In this document: in pieces, positions 11,474-22,259 of the stretch
Layout: the number at the start of each line of letters is the position of its first letter
Position numbering within the stretch: position 1 is the stretch's first letter
Assembly (NCBI GenBank): GCA_943329075.2
Contig: CALQCM020000008.1
Location: forward strand, 1 to 64,000
Source: Chitinophaga pinensis
GTDB taxonomy: Bacteria > Pseudomonadota > Gammaproteobacteria > Burkholderiales > SG8-41
Direction of reading: 5' to 3'
DNA: 64,000 nucleotides
Position numbers and translations under genes: made by a program
Notes under the pieces: generated by a model
Told to the model about the DNA's origin: nothing
What the model saw: the letters and a program-made list of their open reading frames with translations, nothing else
Database searches by the model: none

Positions 11474-13024
11474 ATGGGCGCAGGCCAAATGGAAGCGGGC
11501 CCTAACTACGACATTGCAATCATCGGCGGCGGAATCAATGGCGCCGGCATTGCCCGTGATGCAGCTGGCCGCGGATTATCAGTTCTTTTGGTCGAAAAAA
11601 ACGACCTTGCGTCCGCTACCTCCTCATGGAGCAGCAAACTCATCCACGGTGGTTTGCGCTACCTGGAACAATATGAGTTTCGTCTGGTGGCTGAAGCACT
11701 GTCAGAGCGCCAAACCCTGCTCAATATCGCCCCGCACCTAGTCAAGCCGTTGCGTTTCGTCATGCCGCACGTACCGGCACTGCGACCGCGCTGGATGATC
11801 CGTGCTGGACTGTTTCTCTATGACCACCTTGGTCGTCGCGCAATTACATCAAGCAAGCAAGAAAGAGAACTGGCTGACTCAACCAGTGTAAGTCTTCGCC
11901 AACAACCATATTGCAATGGTTTAAAGCCAGAATATACGCATGGATTCATATACTCAGACTGTCGTGTCGATGACTCGCGGTTAGTGCTAACTAATGCCAA
12001 AAACGCGTCCGAATGCGGCGCCACAATCCTGCCGCGGACGGAGTGCCGCAAAGGCAAGCGGGTCGCCGGCAACTGGGAACTCCAACTCCGAAGCGCGAGC
12101 GGTGAAAATACAACCGTCACCGCTCGCGCTGTGGTCAACGCCTCCGGACCTTGGGTAAAGCGGGTCTTGAATGATTGCCTGCGCCAACCCAGCACCGACA
12201 ACGTGCGACTGGTCAAAGGTAGCCACATCGTTGTTCCGCGCGCTTACCCCGGAGAGCACGCGATCATCCTCCAGAACGATGATCGACGGGTGGTCTTCAT
12301 GATCCCCTATGAAAATAACTACACACTAATTGGTACCACAGACATGGCGGTGGAAAACCCACCGGATATTCCGCAAGCCAGCGGCGAAGAAATTGCCTAT
12401 TTATGCAGCGCCGTAAATCGATATATGTCGGTCCAGGTGTCGCCCCACGATGTAGTGTGGAGTTATGCAGGCGTGCGGCCTCTCTACGACGACGGCAGCC
12501 CGAATCCATCCTCGGTTACCCGCGATTACACTTTGCGCTTGGATGCGGATGCCGGAACTGCTCCGGTCTTGTCGGTATTCGGCGGCAAGATCACTACCTA
12601 CCGAAAGCTTGCCGAACACGCGCTTGAAAAGCTGGCCCCGTGGTTTCCAAATATGCGCCCGCCGTGGACCGCCGAATCACCGCTGCCCGGCGGTGAGCCG
12701 TCGGCAGCAAGCGAACACCCGGAAACCTGGCGGACACTACCGAACGACCTCATCGCCGCCATTCAAAATCGCCACGGCACGAGAATTCAGCACGTGCTGC
12801 AAAGCGTAAACACCAAAGCCGACCTTGGCGAGCATTTCGGCGCGAACATCTATGCCCGGGAAATCGATTACATGATCGAGCACGAATGGGCCGCAACCGC
12901 AGAAGACGTCCTTTACCGCCGCAGCAAAGCCGGTTTGCATATGACCGAAGCGCAGCGCCAGAAGGTTGATCGTTACGTTTCGGCTCATTTCGCACGCTCT
13001 GAACGAAACCTTGATATGCGATAA
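11474..13024 (+). CDS. glpD: aerobic glycerol-3-phosphate dehydrogenase GlpD
   Basis: FAD-dependent, membrane-associated enzyme that oxidises sn-glycerol 3-phosphate to dihydroxyacetone phosphate and passes electrons to ubiquinone. The FAD Rossmann motif GGGING is at 18-23, followed by SSKLIHGGLRYLE and the C-terminal signatures SVFGGKITTYRKLAEHALEKL and DLGEHFG. At 516 residues it is close to E. coli GlpD (501). A start at the ATG at 11489 is equally possible. A TAGAAT box at 11451-11456 may be its -10 element. No glycerol kinase, facilitator or glpR is nearby. Codons around 11830-12000 are visibly more AT-rich than in the flanking atp and glm genes. Confidence 0.95.
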   Translation: MGAGQMEAGPNYDIAIIGGGINGAGIARDAAGRGLSVLLVEKNDLASATSSWSSKLIHGGLRYLEQYEFRLVAEALSERQTLLNIAPHLVKPLRFVMPHVPALRPRWMIRAGLFLYDHLGRRAITSSKQERELADSTSVSLRQQPYCNGLKPEYTHGFIYSDCRVDDSRLVLTNAKNASECGATILPRTECRKGKRVAGNWELQLRSASGENTTVTARAVVNASGPWVKRVLNDCLRQPSTDNVRLVKGSHIVVPRAYPGEHAIILQNDDRRVVFMIPYENNYTLIGTTDMAVENPPDIPQASGEEIAYLCSAVNRYMSVQVSPHDVVWSYAGVRPLYDDGSPNPSSVTRDYTLRLDADAGTAPVLSVFGGKITTYRKLAEHALEKLAPWFPNMRPPWTAESPLPGGEPSAASEHPETWRTLPNDLIAAIQNRHGTRIQHVLQSVNTKADLGEHFGANIYAREIDYMIEHEWAATAEDVLYRRSKAGLHMTEAQRQKVDRYVSAHFARSERNLDMR

Positions 13025-13030
13025 TTCGGC

Positions 13031-14401
13031 ATGGCAATCAACGTCGTAATTCTGGCGGCAGGTCAGGGCAAACGCATGAATTCCGACTTGCCCAAGGTTC
13101 TGCATCGACTTGCAGGTGTGCCGCTCCTCCGCCACGTAGTCACCGCCGCAAAGACGTTAAAACCGACGCGGATCTGCGTGGTTTACGGCCACGGCGGCGA
13201 CCAGGTTCCGCGCGCAATGCAGAGCGACGATCTGATTTATGTGCGCCAAAAGCAGCAACTCGGTACCGGACACGCCGTCAAACAAACCTTGCCTTACCTT
13301 GATCCGCGCGCCGATACACTGATCCTGTATGGGGACGTCCCCTTGATCGCCCCCGCGACGCTGAAAAAACTGGTTGCGGGAACCGGTGAGCGCCTGGCTC
13401 TATTAACCGCGGGTTTCGACAATCCAACCGGTTACGGAAGAATTTTGCGAGACGGGCGTGGAGCGGTCACCGCCATCGTTGAAGAAAAAGATGCAAGCCC
13501 TGAGCAACGCCGAATCCGGGAAGGCAATACCGGATTGATGTTTCTGCCGACCAAGCGATTGTCCACATGGCTAGCACGGCTATCCAACCGCAATGCCCAA
13601 GGCGAGTACTATCTGACGGACATTGTCGCTCTTGCCTTGCAGGACAAGGTGCGTATCAAAACCATTGCGCCGACCGCGTTATGGGAAATCGCCGGCGTCA
13701 ATAACCAGCGGCAACTGGCTGAGCTCGAACGCGCCTATCAACGCGAGGCGGCCAATCGCTTACTTGATTCCGGCGTCAACCTCGCCGACCCGGGGCGTTT
13801 CGATCTGCGCGGCCAATTGCGTTGCGGACGCGATGTGCGCATTGACGTCAACTGTGTGTTTGAAGGCCAGGTGCGATTGGCTGCCGGCGTCGAAATCGGC
13901 GCGAATTGCGTTATTCGCAACACAGTCATCGGTGCCGGAACACGCATTGCCCCCTTTTCCATGATTGATGAGGCGAAGATCGGTGCCCGCTGTATCGTCG
14001 GGCCATTTGCGCGAATCCGGCCGGCCACTACGCTGGCCGACGAGGTTCACATCGGCAATTTTGTCGAAGTCAAGGCATCCACGATAGGCAAGGGCAGCAA
14101 GGCCAACCATCTAACCTACCTAGGCGACTCGCAGGTAGGGCGCAATGTCAATGTAGGCGCCGGCACGATCACCTGCAATTACGATGGCGCCAACAAGCAC
14201 CGGACAGTCATCGAAGACGACGTCTTCATCGGTTCCGCCACACAACTCATCGCGCCGGTGACAGTGCGGCGCGGCGCAACGATCGGTGCCGGCAGCACCA
14301 TTACCAAGGAAGCGCCTGCAAATCAATTGACCATGTCGCGTTCGCGCCAGTTGTCGATTACCAATTGGAAGCGGCCACGTAAAGCCGTGAAAGGTCGCTA
14401 G
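13031..14401 (+). CDS. glmU: bifunctional N-acetylglucosamine-1-phosphate uridyltransferase / glucosamine-1-phosphate acetyltransferase GlmU
   Basis: Makes UDP-GlcNAc, the precursor of peptidoglycan and lipopolysaccharide. The N-terminal uridyltransferase domain has LAAGQGKRM at 8-16 with the catalytic lysine of LPKVLH at 22. The C-terminal half is a left-handed beta-helix of hexapeptide repeats (about 255-440) and contains the acetyltransferase segment [14 protein letters not shown]. At 456 residues it matches E. coli GlmU. It starts 6 nt after glpD and ends 2 nt before glmS. Confidence 0.97.
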   Translation: MAINVVILAAGQGKRMNSDLPKVLHRLAGVPLLRHVVTAAKTLKPTRICVVYGHGGDQVPRAMQSDDLIYVRQKQQLGTGHAVKQTLPYLDPRADTLILYGDVPLIAPATLKKLVAGTGERLALLTAGFDNPTGYGRILRDGRGAVTAIVEEKDASPEQRRIREGNTGLMFLPTKRLSTWLARLSNRNAQGEYYLTDIVALALQDKVRIKTIAPTALWEIAGVNNQRQLAELERAYQREAANRLLDSGVNLADPGRFDLRGQLRCGRDVRIDVNCVFEGQVRLAAGVEIGANCVIRNTVIGAGTRIAPFSMIDEAKIGARCIVGPFARIRPATTLADEVHIGNFVEVKASTIGKGSKANHLTYLGDSQVGRNVNVGAGTITCNYDGANKHRTVIEDDVFIGSATQLIAPVTVRRGATIGAGSTITKEAPANQLTMSRSRQLSITNWKRPRKAVKGR

Positions 14402-14403
14402 CG

Positions 14404-16233
14404 ATGTGCGGAATTGTCGCGGCCGTTGCAGGTCGTAACGTTGTACCGTTGCTGCTGGAAGGTTTGCGGCGCCTGGAATACCGCGGCTACGATTCTGCCG
14501 GTGTTGCCATAGTGGTTGATGGAAAACTGCAGCGCCTGCGCAGCGCCGGGCGCGTCGCCGAACTCGCCGCCGCCAGCGAACAGAGCAAGCTGGCCGGTAA
14601 CACCGGCATTGCTCACACGCGCTGGGCAACCCACGGTGCGCCTTCGGAAAAAAACGCGCATCCGCACGTCAGTGGCGGCATCGCGGTTGTCCACAACGGC
14701 ATTATCGAAAATCACGACGATATCCGCACAAAGCTGCGGGCCTGCGGCTATCGTTTTACCTCCGATACCGATACCGAGGTCATTGCGCACCTGGTTCACA
14801 AACACGCGCAGGTGGCCAAAGATATCTTTGCGGCAACCCGCGCCGCGGTCGCCGAACTGCAGGGAGCATTCGCCATTGCGGTCGTGGTTGAAAGCGAACC
14901 GCAGCGGGTGATCGTAGCGCGTCAAGGCGCGCCGCTACTATTGGGCGTCGGCACCGGTGAAATGTTTGCCGCGTCTGATGCCTCGGCACTCCTCCAGGTC
15001 ACGCGGCGCATGATTTATCTTGAAGAGGGCGATGTCGTTGATCTGCAGCGGGACCATTTCGAGGTGCGCGATGCCGGCGGCCAAAAAGTCGAGCGGCCGA
15101 TCCACCTTAGCGAATTGACCGCTGACGCGGTCGATCTCGGACCTTACCGGCACTTCATGCAGAAGGAGATTTTCGAGCAGCCGGGCGCACTCGCCAATAC
15201 GCTTGAGATGGTCGTCAATGCCCAGTCGTTATCACCGCAATTGTTTGGTGTCGAAGCGCCAAAGATATTCTCGGAAATTGACAGTGTGCTGATCCTCGCT
15301 TGCGGCACCAGCTATCACGCCGGCGTGGTGGCCCGGTATTGGATCGAGGCGATTGCAGGTTTGCCCTGCAGCGTTGAAATCGCCAGCGAATATCGCTATC
15401 GCGCATCCGTGCCGAACCCGCGCGCCCTGGTAGTGACCATTTCGCAGTCCGGGGAAACCGCCGACACCATCGCCGCATTGAATTTCGCCCGCAAACAGGG
15501 GCACAAATCCTGCCTGTCGATATGTAACGTGCCCGAGAGCGCTCTTGTGCGCTTGTCGGATTTGCGTTTCCTGACGCGCGCCGGCCCTGAAATCGGTGTG
15601 GCGTCAACCAAAGCCTTTACCACGCAGCTTGCCGCCCTGGTGTTGCTTACCCTGGTGCTGGCCAAGATGCGTGGCCGCTTAAGTGCGGAGAAGGAACAGG
15701 AATTTATTCAAGCACTGCGACATTTGCCGGCAGCGTTGTCGCACGTGCTACAGGTCGAACCGCAAATCAAGGAATGGGCGAAAAAATTTGCCGCCCACGA
15801 TCATGCCCTGTTTCTGGGCCGTGGTATTCATTATCCGATTGCGCTTGAGGGCGCCCTCAAGCTGAAAGAAATTTCCTATATTCACGCCGAGGCCTACCCG
15901 GCGGGCGAACTCAAGCACGGTCCGCTTGCGCTCGTCGACAAGGAAATGCCGGTGGTGGCGATTGCGCCGAACGATGCGCTGCTGGAAAAACTTAAATCGA
16001 ATATGCAGGAAGTGCGCGCGCGCGGCGGTCAGCTCTACGTCTTGGCCGATCAGGATTCCCGTCTTTCATCGAGCGAAGGCGTCGAAGTCATTACATTGAC
16101 CGATCACGCCGGGATTCTGAGCCCGATTCTGCACACAGTGCCGCTGCAGTTGCTGGCGTATCACGCGGCACTTGTGCGCGGCAACGATGTTGACAAGCCG
16201 CGTAACCTGGCGAAGTCCGTAACCGTCGAATAG
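14404..16233 (+). CDS. glmS: glutamine--fructose-6-phosphate aminotransferase (isomerising) GlmS
   Basis: Converts fructose 6-phosphate and glutamine to glucosamine 6-phosphate, the first step toward UDP-GlcNAc. The N-terminal class II glutaminase begins MCGIVA, with Cys2 becoming the nucleophile after Met removal. Two SIS domains follow (about 285-420 and 455-600), including SQSGETADT and the C-terminal signature [11 protein letters not shown]. At 609 residues it is normal. The 2-nt gap after glmU leaves no room for a glmS ribozyme. It is the end of the plus-strand block and converges with the dsbA genes 12 nt later. Confidence 0.97.
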   Translation: MCGIVAAVAGRNVVPLLLEGLRRLEYRGYDSAGVAIVVDGKLQRLRSAGRVAELAAASEQSKLAGNTGIAHTRWATHGAPSEKNAHPHVSGGIAVVHNGIIENHDDIRTKLRACGYRFTSDTDTEVIAHLVHKHAQVAKDIFAATRAAVAELQGAFAIAVVVESEPQRVIVARQGAPLLLGVGTGEMFAASDASALLQVTRRMIYLEEGDVVDLQRDHFEVRDAGGQKVERPIHLSELTADAVDLGPYRHFMQKEIFEQPGALANTLEMVVNAQSLSPQLFGVEAPKIFSEIDSVLILACGTSYHAGVVARYWIEAIAGLPCSVEIASEYRYRASVPNPRALVVTISQSGETADTIAALNFARKQGHKSCLSICNVPESALVRLSDLRFLTRAGPEIGVASTKAFTTQLAALVLLTLVLAKMRGRLSAEKEQEFIQALRHLPAALSHVLQVEPQIKEWAKKFAAHDHALFLGRGIHYPIALEGALKLKEISYIHAEAYPAGELKHGPLALVDKEMPVVAIAPNDALLEKLKSNMQEVRARGGQLYVLADQDSRLSSSEGVEVITLTDHAGILSPILHTVPLQLLAYHAALVRGNDVDKPRNLAKSVTVE

Positions 16234-16245
16234 CGCGGCCCGCGG

Positions 16246-16908
16246 TTACTTGCCGCTTTTTTCAAGCCGCTGCTGGCGGGCAAGGCGTATCAGTCCGTCA
16301 ATGACGGGGATAACCTGCGGGACGCCGGGGGTCATGCTGCTTGAGGTGAGAAATTTTCCGTCGACGACAATCGAGGGCGTGCCCTGAATGTCGTAATCCT
16401 TGGTCATCTTGCGCGCCAGCTCGACTTTGGCCTTCACTTCGTCCGAACGATAGATCGCCATGAATTTTTCACTGTCGAGTCCGTTTTTGGCGGCCCATTC
16501 TGCGATGACCTTTTCCTGGCTCATGTAAAGGTCTTCGACGTGATAGCTGCGATAGACCGCCAGATGCAGGCGTTCCGCTTCTCCCATGGCTTCCAGCGCA
16601 AAATAGGTTTTCGCCAAGGGCACCCAGGTATCGTGCCGCACCACCGGCATGCGACGGAACGTGACGTCGGCTTGTTTGCGTTTCAGCCAGCGATCGAGGT
16701 GCGGCGCGAGTTCGTTACAGTAGGGGCAAGCGTAAAAGAAGAAATCAATGACCTCGATGCGCTCACCGGTTTGCACCGGCTGAGGTTGCGGCAGAATGCG
16801 GTAATCGACATCGCGCCGGACCTGTTGCGCCGCGGCCGGCAATACAAAGGCCGCCAGCGCCAGCCAGCACAATAGAATGCGTCCAAGGCCTCGCACGTTG
16901 CGGCGCAT
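16246..16908 (-). CDS. dsbA: periplasmic thiol:disulfide interchange protein, DsbA family (copy 1, CPYC)
   Basis: Secreted oxidant that introduces disulfides into exported proteins. A signal peptide (hydrophobic about 11-27, cleavage near AAA-QQ) precedes a thioredoxin fold with the active site CPYC at residues 61-64, a helical insertion and the cis-proline loop GTPSIVVDG. The product has 220 residues. CP(Y/H)C is the strongly oxidising type, so this copy is the more likely general DsbA. It follows a second DsbA paralogue with only 2 nt between the genes. Confidence 0.9.
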   Translation of the reverse strand: MRRNVRGLGRILLCWLALAAFVLPAAAQQVRRDVDYRILPQPQPVQTGERIEVIDFFFYACPYCNELAPHLDRWLKRKQADVTFRRMPVVRHDTWVPLAKTYFALEAMGEAERLHLAVYRSYHVEDLYMSQEKVIAEWAAKNGLDSEKFMAIYRSDEVKAKVELARKMTKDYDIQGTPSIVVDGKFLTSSSMTPGVPQVIPVIDGLIRLARQQRLEKSGK

Positions 16909-16910
16909 GA

Positions 16911-17591
16911 TTATTTTTGACCGGCGCGTTCCTTGCGCGCGCGTGCAATCAATTGGTCGACCACCTGGAAAAAGCGGTCGTAATTGACACTACCATCCTG
17001 TGCCACGACCATCGAGGGGCCAGTCATGAATTTACCATCGACGGCAATGGCAGGCGTGCCCGGCACATCGAAGCTGCGCGTCATGTCTTCGGAACGTTTG
17101 ACCCGCCCGTTTACGGCAAACGAATTATAGGCATCGACAAATTTTTGCTTATCAACGCCTTTGTTCGCGAACCAGTCGGCCATGATACGCGGGTCGGTCA
17201 CCATCGCTTTAAAGCCATCTTTGTGGATGGCGGTGAAAATATCGTCGTGGAACTTGCCGCCGGCGCCGATCGCATCGAGCGCGTAAAACGCGCGCGCCAT
17301 CGGTCCCCACGACGCAGGGTCGAAAATTGCCGGCACGTAACGGAATTCAACATCGGCCGGTTTGCGCTTGAGCCAGGCCTTGATCGGGGCCTCAAGGTGG
17401 TAGCAGTGAATGCAGCCGTACCAGAAAAATTCGATAACCTCGATTTTTTTCCCGCTGTCCGTCGGTTGCGCCGGATTGATCATCGTAAAGTCGCGACCAA
17501 GGGTGGGTGCCGTCTGTGCCGACACAACACCTGCCGATATCAGCAAGGCAAGGCATCCGGTGAAGATCAGTCGTTTCAACACATAAATCAT
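16911..17591 (-). CDS. periplasmic thiol:disulfide interchange protein, DsbA family (copy 2, CIHC)
   Basis: Second DsbA-type protein: signal peptide (about 5-25, cleavage after VSA), thioredoxin fold with the active site CIHC at 60-63 and the cis-proline loop GTPAIAVDG. The ATG at 17591 is preceded by GGGGGA and is preferred over an in-frame TTG at 17606; it gives 226 residues. The active-site dipeptide IH differs from the PY of its downstream neighbour, so redox potential and partners may differ. It lies between the SPOR gene (17 nt upstream) and copy 1. Confidence 0.88.
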   Translation of the reverse strand: MIYVLKRLIFTGCLALLISAGVVSAQTAPTLGRDFTMINPAQPTDSGKKIEVIEFFWYGCIHCYHLEAPIKAWLKRKPADVEFRYVPAIFDPASWGPMARAFYALDAIGAGGKFHDDIFTAIHKDGFKAMVTDPRIMADWFANKGVDKQKFVDAYNSFAVNGRVKRSEDMTRSFDVPGTPAIAVDGKFMTGPSMVVAQDGSVNYDRFFQVVDQLIARARKERAGQK

Positions 17592-17608
17592 GCATTCCCC
17601 CGTCAAAG

Positions 17609-18196
17609 TTATTTTGCCGATTGCGCAGGTGTTTCGCGGACCTTAATCAATGTTGTGTCAATTCCGCTTTGTTTCAAAGTTTCCCGCGCACGGTTGAGGT
17701 CGTCAACCGTGCTGTACGGCCCGACCCTGACGCGGTGCCAAACGCCTTTGTCGGGCACGGTTGTTGTCTGGACGGTTGCTTCCATCCCCATTAATGCAAG
17801 ACGCGCCTTGAGGTTGTCCGCATCGGCCGCATTTTGGAACGCGCCGGCCTGCAGGAAAAAAGCTTCCTTGGCCTGCGCCGGCGGTTTTTGCTGGGCCTCC
17901 TTGAACTGCTGGTCGGTTGCAGGCTCCTCCGAACCCGGCAGTATCTTGTAGAAATCGAAGCGCGGTTTGCCCTCGCCCTTGGCGGCTTCGGTGCCCGCTG
18001 ACTTTTGCACGTCGCCCTTGGCAGCCTGATTCCCGCGCGATTGGAACGGCGTCGGCATCTTGTTGATGTACCAGGCGACCGCTAGCGAAATGCCGAGGCC
18101 AAGCAGAAGCCCGATCAGGATGCCGGTCAGGAGCGACCCGGTGCCGCCTTTGCTGCTGCTGTTGCCCCTGTTCGCGCCTTTGTAGTCTTTGCTCAT
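17609..18196 (-). CDS. SPOR-domain membrane protein (FtsN-like)
   Basis: Bitopic inner-membrane protein with a short basic cytoplasmic N-terminus, one glycine-rich transmembrane helix (about 21-43, LLTGILIGLLLGLGISLAV), a Lys/Gln/Pro-rich linker (45-108) and a C-terminal SPOR domain (about 110-188: FFLQAGAFQNAADADNLKARL, then VRVGPYSTVDDLNRARETL). SPOR domains bind denuded septal glycan, so a role at the division site is expected. At 195 residues it is shorter than E. coli FtsN. It sits between argS and the dsbA pair, an arrangement common in betaproteobacteria. Confidence 0.88.
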   Translation of the reverse strand: MSKDYKGANRGNSSSKGGTGSLLTGILIGLLLGLGISLAVAWYINKMPTPFQSRGNQAAKGDVQKSAGTEAAKGEGKPRFDFYKILPGSEEPATDQQFKEAQQKPPAQAKEAFFLQAGAFQNAADADNLKARLALMGMEATVQTTTVPDKGVWHRVRVGPYSTVDDLNRARETLKQSGIDTTLIKVRETPAQSAK

Positions 18197-18205
18197 AGCA
18201 GGATG

Positions 18206-19891
18206 TTACATTTTTTCCGGGGCGCCAACACCCAGCAATGCGAGCCCGTTGCGTAGCGCCTGGCGCGTCGCCACTGCCAGTGCCAGGCGTGCCAGTTTGA
18301 CCGGTTCTTCCGGGACCAGAAAGCGGGTTGAGTTGTAGTAGCCGTGAAATTCTCCGGCCAGTTCGCGCAGGTAGTAGGCGACCTGATGCGGCGCAAATTC
18401 GCGCGCCGCGAGGTCGATGATTTCAGGCAATTCGGCGAGCCGCTTCATCAGGCTGATTTCGCGGTCCTCCGTCAACGCATTCAACGGCGTTTCCATGAGC
18501 TGCACGGCATCCCCCCCCCACTGCGCGAGTACGCTGCAAACCCGGGCGTGCGCATACTGCACGTAATAGACCGGATTTTCTTCGCTCTTGGCCAGCGCAA
18601 GGTCGATGTCAAATACGAATTCAGAATCGGCGCGGCGCGACACCAGGAAAAAGCGTACCGCATCGCGGCCGACCCATTCGATCAGGTCGCGCAGCGTGAC
18701 ATAGGATCCGGCGCGTTTGGAAATCTTCACTTCCTCGCCGCCCCGCATAACTTTGACCATACTGTGCAACACGTAATCGGGATAGCCATCAGGCACGCCA
18801 ATATTTAGTGCCTGCAGACCGGCTCGCACCCGCGTGATGCTGCTGTGATGATCAGTGCCCTGTACGTTGATGACCGTTTTGAATCCGCGTTCCCATTTGG
18901 TGACGTGATAAGCCACATCAGGCACAAAATAAGTATAGGTTTTGTCTGATTTTCGAACCACGCGATCTTTGTCGTCGCCAAAATCGGTTGTGCGCAGCCA
19001 CAAAGCGCCGTCCTGTTCGTAGGTTTTGCCGCTAGCGACCAGGCCGTTGACCACCGCATCGACGCGACCGTCGGCATACAGGCTGGATTCAAGATAGTAG
19101 ACGTCGAATTTGACGTCGAATTTTTCGAGATCGGTGTCCTGCTCCCGGCGCAAATAGGTAACGGCAAAATGGCGAATATTTTCGAGGTCGTCGCGGTTGC
19201 CGTTGGCGACGATGGCCGAGCCATCCGCCGCCGCGATTGTTTTACGTGCCAGAAAATCGCTGGCGATTTCCTGCACATATTCGCCCTGATAGGCGGCTTC
19301 CGGCCAGCCCGCGTCACCGGGTTTAGTGCCGCACGCACGCGACTGTACCGAAAGAGCCAGATTCTGGATTTGCACGCCCGCATCGTTGTAATAGAACTCG
19401 CGTGTTACGACGCAACCCTGCGCTTCAAGCAAGGCGGCAATCGCATCACCGAGCGCGGCCTGCCGGCCATGCCCGACATGCAGGGGGCCGGTCGGATTGG
19501 CTGATACAAATTCGACCTGCACTTTTTTTCCGGCAGCGGTGTTGCTGCGGCCAAAGCTGTCGCCTTCGCGGAGTATGCGCGACACCGTTGATTGATGTGC
19601 CTCCGGCTTGAGGAAGCAATTGATGAAGCCGGCCCCGGCGATTTCGGTCTTCGCCAGGAAGGGTGACGGCGGCAGCGCAGCGATCAACTCGACGGCAATG
19701 TCGCGCGGCTTGCGTTTCAGCGCCTTCGCCAGTTGCAGTGCCAGGTTGCAGGCGTAGTCGCCGTGTTGCGCTTGTTTGGGCCGTTCAAGGACGATTTCGC
19801 TGTTTGCGGCATTCGGCGCCACCGTAGCGAGAGCGGTTCTGAACAATTCACCCAGCTGGGTGCGCAGATCCGGATTTGCAGCGGGATTCAT
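18206..19891 (-). CDS. argS: arginyl-tRNA synthetase
   Basis: Class I aminoacyl-tRNA synthetase that charges tRNA-Arg. The HIGH-type motif is in [20 protein letters not shown], and a KMSKS equivalent appears as KISKRAG, degenerate as in many ArgRS. The N-terminal tRNA-recognition domain and the C-terminal anticodon-binding helical domain ending in [11 protein letters not shown] are present. I set the start at the ATG at 19891 ([17 protein letters not shown], 561 residues, usual length); a longer reading frame to 20020 would overlap priA and lacks family similarity. Confidence 0.96.
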   Translation of the reverse strand: MNPAANPDLRTQLGELFRTALATVAPNAANSEIVLERPKQAQHGDYACNLALQLAKALKRKPRDIAVELIAALPPSPFLAKTEIAGAGFINCFLKPEAHQSTVSRILREGDSFGRSNTAAGKKVQVEFVSANPTGPLHVGHGRQAALGDAIAALLEAQGCVVTREFYYNDAGVQIQNLALSVQSRACGTKPGDAGWPEAAYQGEYVQEIASDFLARKTIAAADGSAIVANGNRDDLENIRHFAVTYLRREQDTDLEKFDVKFDVYYLESSLYADGRVDAVVNGLVASGKTYEQDGALWLRTTDFGDDKDRVVRKSDKTYTYFVPDVAYHVTKWERGFKTVINVQGTDHHSSITRVRAGLQALNIGVPDGYPDYVLHSMVKVMRGGEEVKISKRAGSYVTLRDLIEWVGRDAVRFFLVSRRADSEFVFDIDLALAKSEENPVYYVQYAHARVCSVLAQWGGDAVQLMETPLNALTEDREISLMKRLAELPEIIDLAAREFAPHQVAYYLRELAGEFHGYYNSTRFLVPEEPVKLARLALAVATRQALRNGLALLGVGAPEKM

Positions 19892-19967
19892 CGAAATATC
19901 GGGAGATTTAGAGGGAAAGGCGGCGAATTCTAACACGCAGGCAATGCCAGCTAGGCCGGACGAGCCG

Positions 19968-22154
19968 TCAGGATTCCTGCGGATCAACGTCGAGGGCCCA
20001 GCGAACGTTGCGTGCGGCAAGTTTTTCCAGGCGAGGCGCCCATTCGTTCAGAAATCGGTGCAATGCAGTGCGTGACCGTGATTGCACGGTCAGCTGTGCC
20101 CGTTCTTTCCCTGCCAACCTGGCCATATTGGCGGGAACAGGGTCAAAAACGGCCACTTCGCCAATACCGGAGTCGGCGCAAGCGGCGGCGCGTCGAAGAA
20201 AATGCATGGCCAGCTCTTGCCTCAGGGCTTCGGCGCGCAGGATGGCCTGATAGGCGAACGGCGGCAAACCAGCTTGTTTCCGCTCGGCCAGTACGTCCTT
20301 GGCGAAATCGGTATAGTCCTGTCGCCGCAGAGCGCCGTACAGGGGGTGCTCGGGGAATTCGGTTTGAATCATTACCCGACCGGGCAAATCAGCCCGACCG
20401 GCACGGCCGGAAACCTGCATCAAATTTGCGAACAAGCGCTCGCTTGCGCGGAAATCGGTACTGTATAGGGAAGCATCGGCATTAATCACGCCAACCAGTG
20501 TCAATGCCGGGAAATCATGGCCTTTGGCAAGTATCTGGGTGCCAACCAGAATGTCCACAGTACCCGCGTGAATTTGCCGGCGCATTTGATTCCACGCGTC
20601 CTTGGCGCGCGTCGTATCGCGGTCAATGCGCAAAATCCGCGCGGCCGGAAAAATTCGCGTCAGTGCGATTTCGACTCGCTGCGTGCCTTGCCCCAATGGC
20701 GCGAGTTCCGCGTTCCCGCATTGCGGGCAGGCCGCGGGAATCTTCTCCTGATGACCGCAGTGATGACAGCGCATCAGCCGGTTTTTTAGATGCACTACCA
20801 ATTTTGCCGAACAGCGCTGGCAACCCGATGTCCAGCTGCAGCTCGGGCAAATCAGCACGGGGGCGTAACCACGCCGATTGACGTAAATCAGCGATTGTTC
20901 GCCGCGGGTGATGGTTTCTTTGATCGCGTGCAACACGCCCTGCGACAGGCCATCAATGAGCGCCTCGCCGCGGATATCGACGGTTGTGATTTCAGGGATC
21001 GCTGCATTGGCGCGTTGAGCGAGTGTTAACAGACCGTAACGCCCGCACTGCGCTTGATGATGAGTTTCAAGTGCGGGTGTGGCCGAGCCGAGAACGATGG
21101 GAACCGCGCGTTGCTTGGCGCGCAATAGTGCGACATCGCGCGCAGAATAGCGCAATCCGTCGCCCTGCTTGAAGGAGGCATCATGCTCTTCATCAACGAC
21201 TATCAATCCAAGCCGGGGCAGCGGCGTAAACACACTGAGTCGTGTGCCAAGCACGATGCCAGCTTCACCAGACTCGGCAGAGAGCCAGTTGCGTAAGCGC
21301 TCGCTCTCGTTGAGAGCGCTGTTTAGGCGGACGATCAAGGTGTCCGGAAAGCGCATCTGAATTCTCGACTCAAGCTGCGGTGTGAGATTGATTTCCGGCA
21401 CGAGCAAAAGAGTTTGCTTTTTATCCGACAGCGCAGTGGCGATCAACTCAAGGTAGACCTCCGTCTTGCCGCTTCCCGTGATGCCATGGAGCAACCATGG
21501 CGCGAACCGTGTAAAGGACGCTCGAATGGAATCGACGGCAATCTGTTGGGCTTCAGTCAGCGCTGGCCCGGCCACGATGCGCAAAGGTGGCGATGTTTGG
21601 TGACAGCGGTCGCATTCAAATGTTTCGACCCAACCAAGCCTGATCATTTCCTTCAGCGCCGCGACAGCGCCCGGCATCTGAGCGCGTAGCGCACCGGAGT
21701 CGATGCCCTCGCCGGCCGTTGACAGCTTGCGCAGCAGAGCGCGCCGGGATTTTGCGCGAGCCGGCACAGTATCGACATCAACCTGTCGTCCGGCGTCGGT
21801 CAACCGGTAAGCACAATGTGCGGGCTTGATAGCATTACGGCGCCGCAATCGGGTCGGCAATGCATTCAGAACGACTTCGCCGATCGGATGATGGTAATAG
21901 GCGCTACAGAATTTCAGAATTGCCAGTACGTCAGCCGGCAAGCGCGGCGTGTCCTGCAGCACACTTAGTATGCCGCGAACCCGCGATGGCGCCAGCGAAG
22001 TATCAGCGGCGAGTTCGATGACGACGCCGACGGCAATTTTTTTGCCAAACGGCACCAAGACGAGGTTGCCGACCTCAATGTCGCCTGCCGCATCCGCCCG
22101 ATAGTCGAAAAGGGTATTGAGCGGTATGTCGAGAGCGACACGAACGAATTTCAT
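19968..22154 (-). CDS. priA: primosomal replication-restart helicase PriA
   Basis: 3'-5' DNA helicase that recognises stalled forks and reloads the replisome. It has an N-terminal DNA-binding domain ([18 protein letters not shown]), a superfamily 2 motor with Walker [10 protein letters not shown] and a DEEH box in [12 protein letters not shown], and a zinc-binding insertion with paired cysteines (CPSC, CQRC, CHHC, CPQC). At 728 residues it is normal. The gene begins 6 nt after a 28-codon ORF and 105 nt after a DnaA box on the same strand. Confidence 0.97.
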   Translation of the reverse strand: MKFVRVALDIPLNTLFDYRADAAGDIEVGNLVLVPFGKKIAVGVVIELAADTSLAPSRVRGILSVLQDTPRLPADVLAILKFCSAYYHHPIGEVVLNALPTRLRRRNAIKPAHCAYRLTDAGRQVDVDTVPARAKSRRALLRKLSTAGEGIDSGALRAQMPGAVAALKEMIRLGWVETFECDRCHQTSPPLRIVAGPALTEAQQIAVDSIRASFTRFAPWLLHGITGSGKTEVYLELIATALSDKKQTLLLVPEINLTPQLESRIQMRFPDTLIVRLNSALNESERLRNWLSAESGEAGIVLGTRLSVFTPLPRLGLIVVDEEHDASFKQGDGLRYSARDVALLRAKQRAVPIVLGSATPALETHHQAQCGRYGLLTLAQRANAAIPEITTVDIRGEALIDGLSQGVLHAIKETITRGEQSLIYVNRRGYAPVLICPSCSWTSGCQRCSAKLVVHLKNRLMRCHHCGHQEKIPAACPQCGNAELAPLGQGTQRVEIALTRIFPAARILRIDRDTTRAKDAWNQMRRQIHAGTVDILVGTQILAKGHDFPALTLVGVINADASLYSTDFRASERLFANLMQVSGRAGRADLPGRVMIQTEFPEHPLYGALRRQDYTDFAKDVLAERKQAGLPPFAYQAILRAEALRQELAMHFLRRAAACADSGIGEVAVFDPVPANMARLAGKERAQLTVQSRSRTALHRFLNEWAPRLEKLAARNVRWALDVDPQES

Positions 22155-22160
22155 GGCAGG

Positions 22161-22247
22161 TTAATCGGCACTAAAAGTTATCGCAGTTCGCTCGCGTAAT
22201 TTCTCAAAAAAGGTCACAACATCATTAGCCATAAAGGAAATTTCCAT
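22161..22247 (-). CDS. candidate 28-aa small protein or leader peptide immediately upstream of priA
   Basis: ATG at 22247 preceded by AGGGAA with about 8 nt spacing; 28 codons; the stop TAA at 22163-22161 is 6 nt before the priA ATG. The peptide begins MEISFMANDVV and ends ERTAITFSAD; it has an amphipathic FFEKLRER stretch and no membrane segment. priA itself has only a weak ribosome site, so translation of this ORF could re-initiate at priA. No family is recognised; it may be spurious. Confidence 0.35.
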   Translation of the reverse strand: MEISFMANDVVTFFEKLRERTAITFSAD

Positions 22248-22259
22248 GATGAAATTCCC

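Noticed and set aside
14400..14405. glmS ribozyme
   Set aside because: The gap between glmU and glmS is 2 nt; this ribozyme belongs to Gram-positive bacteria.
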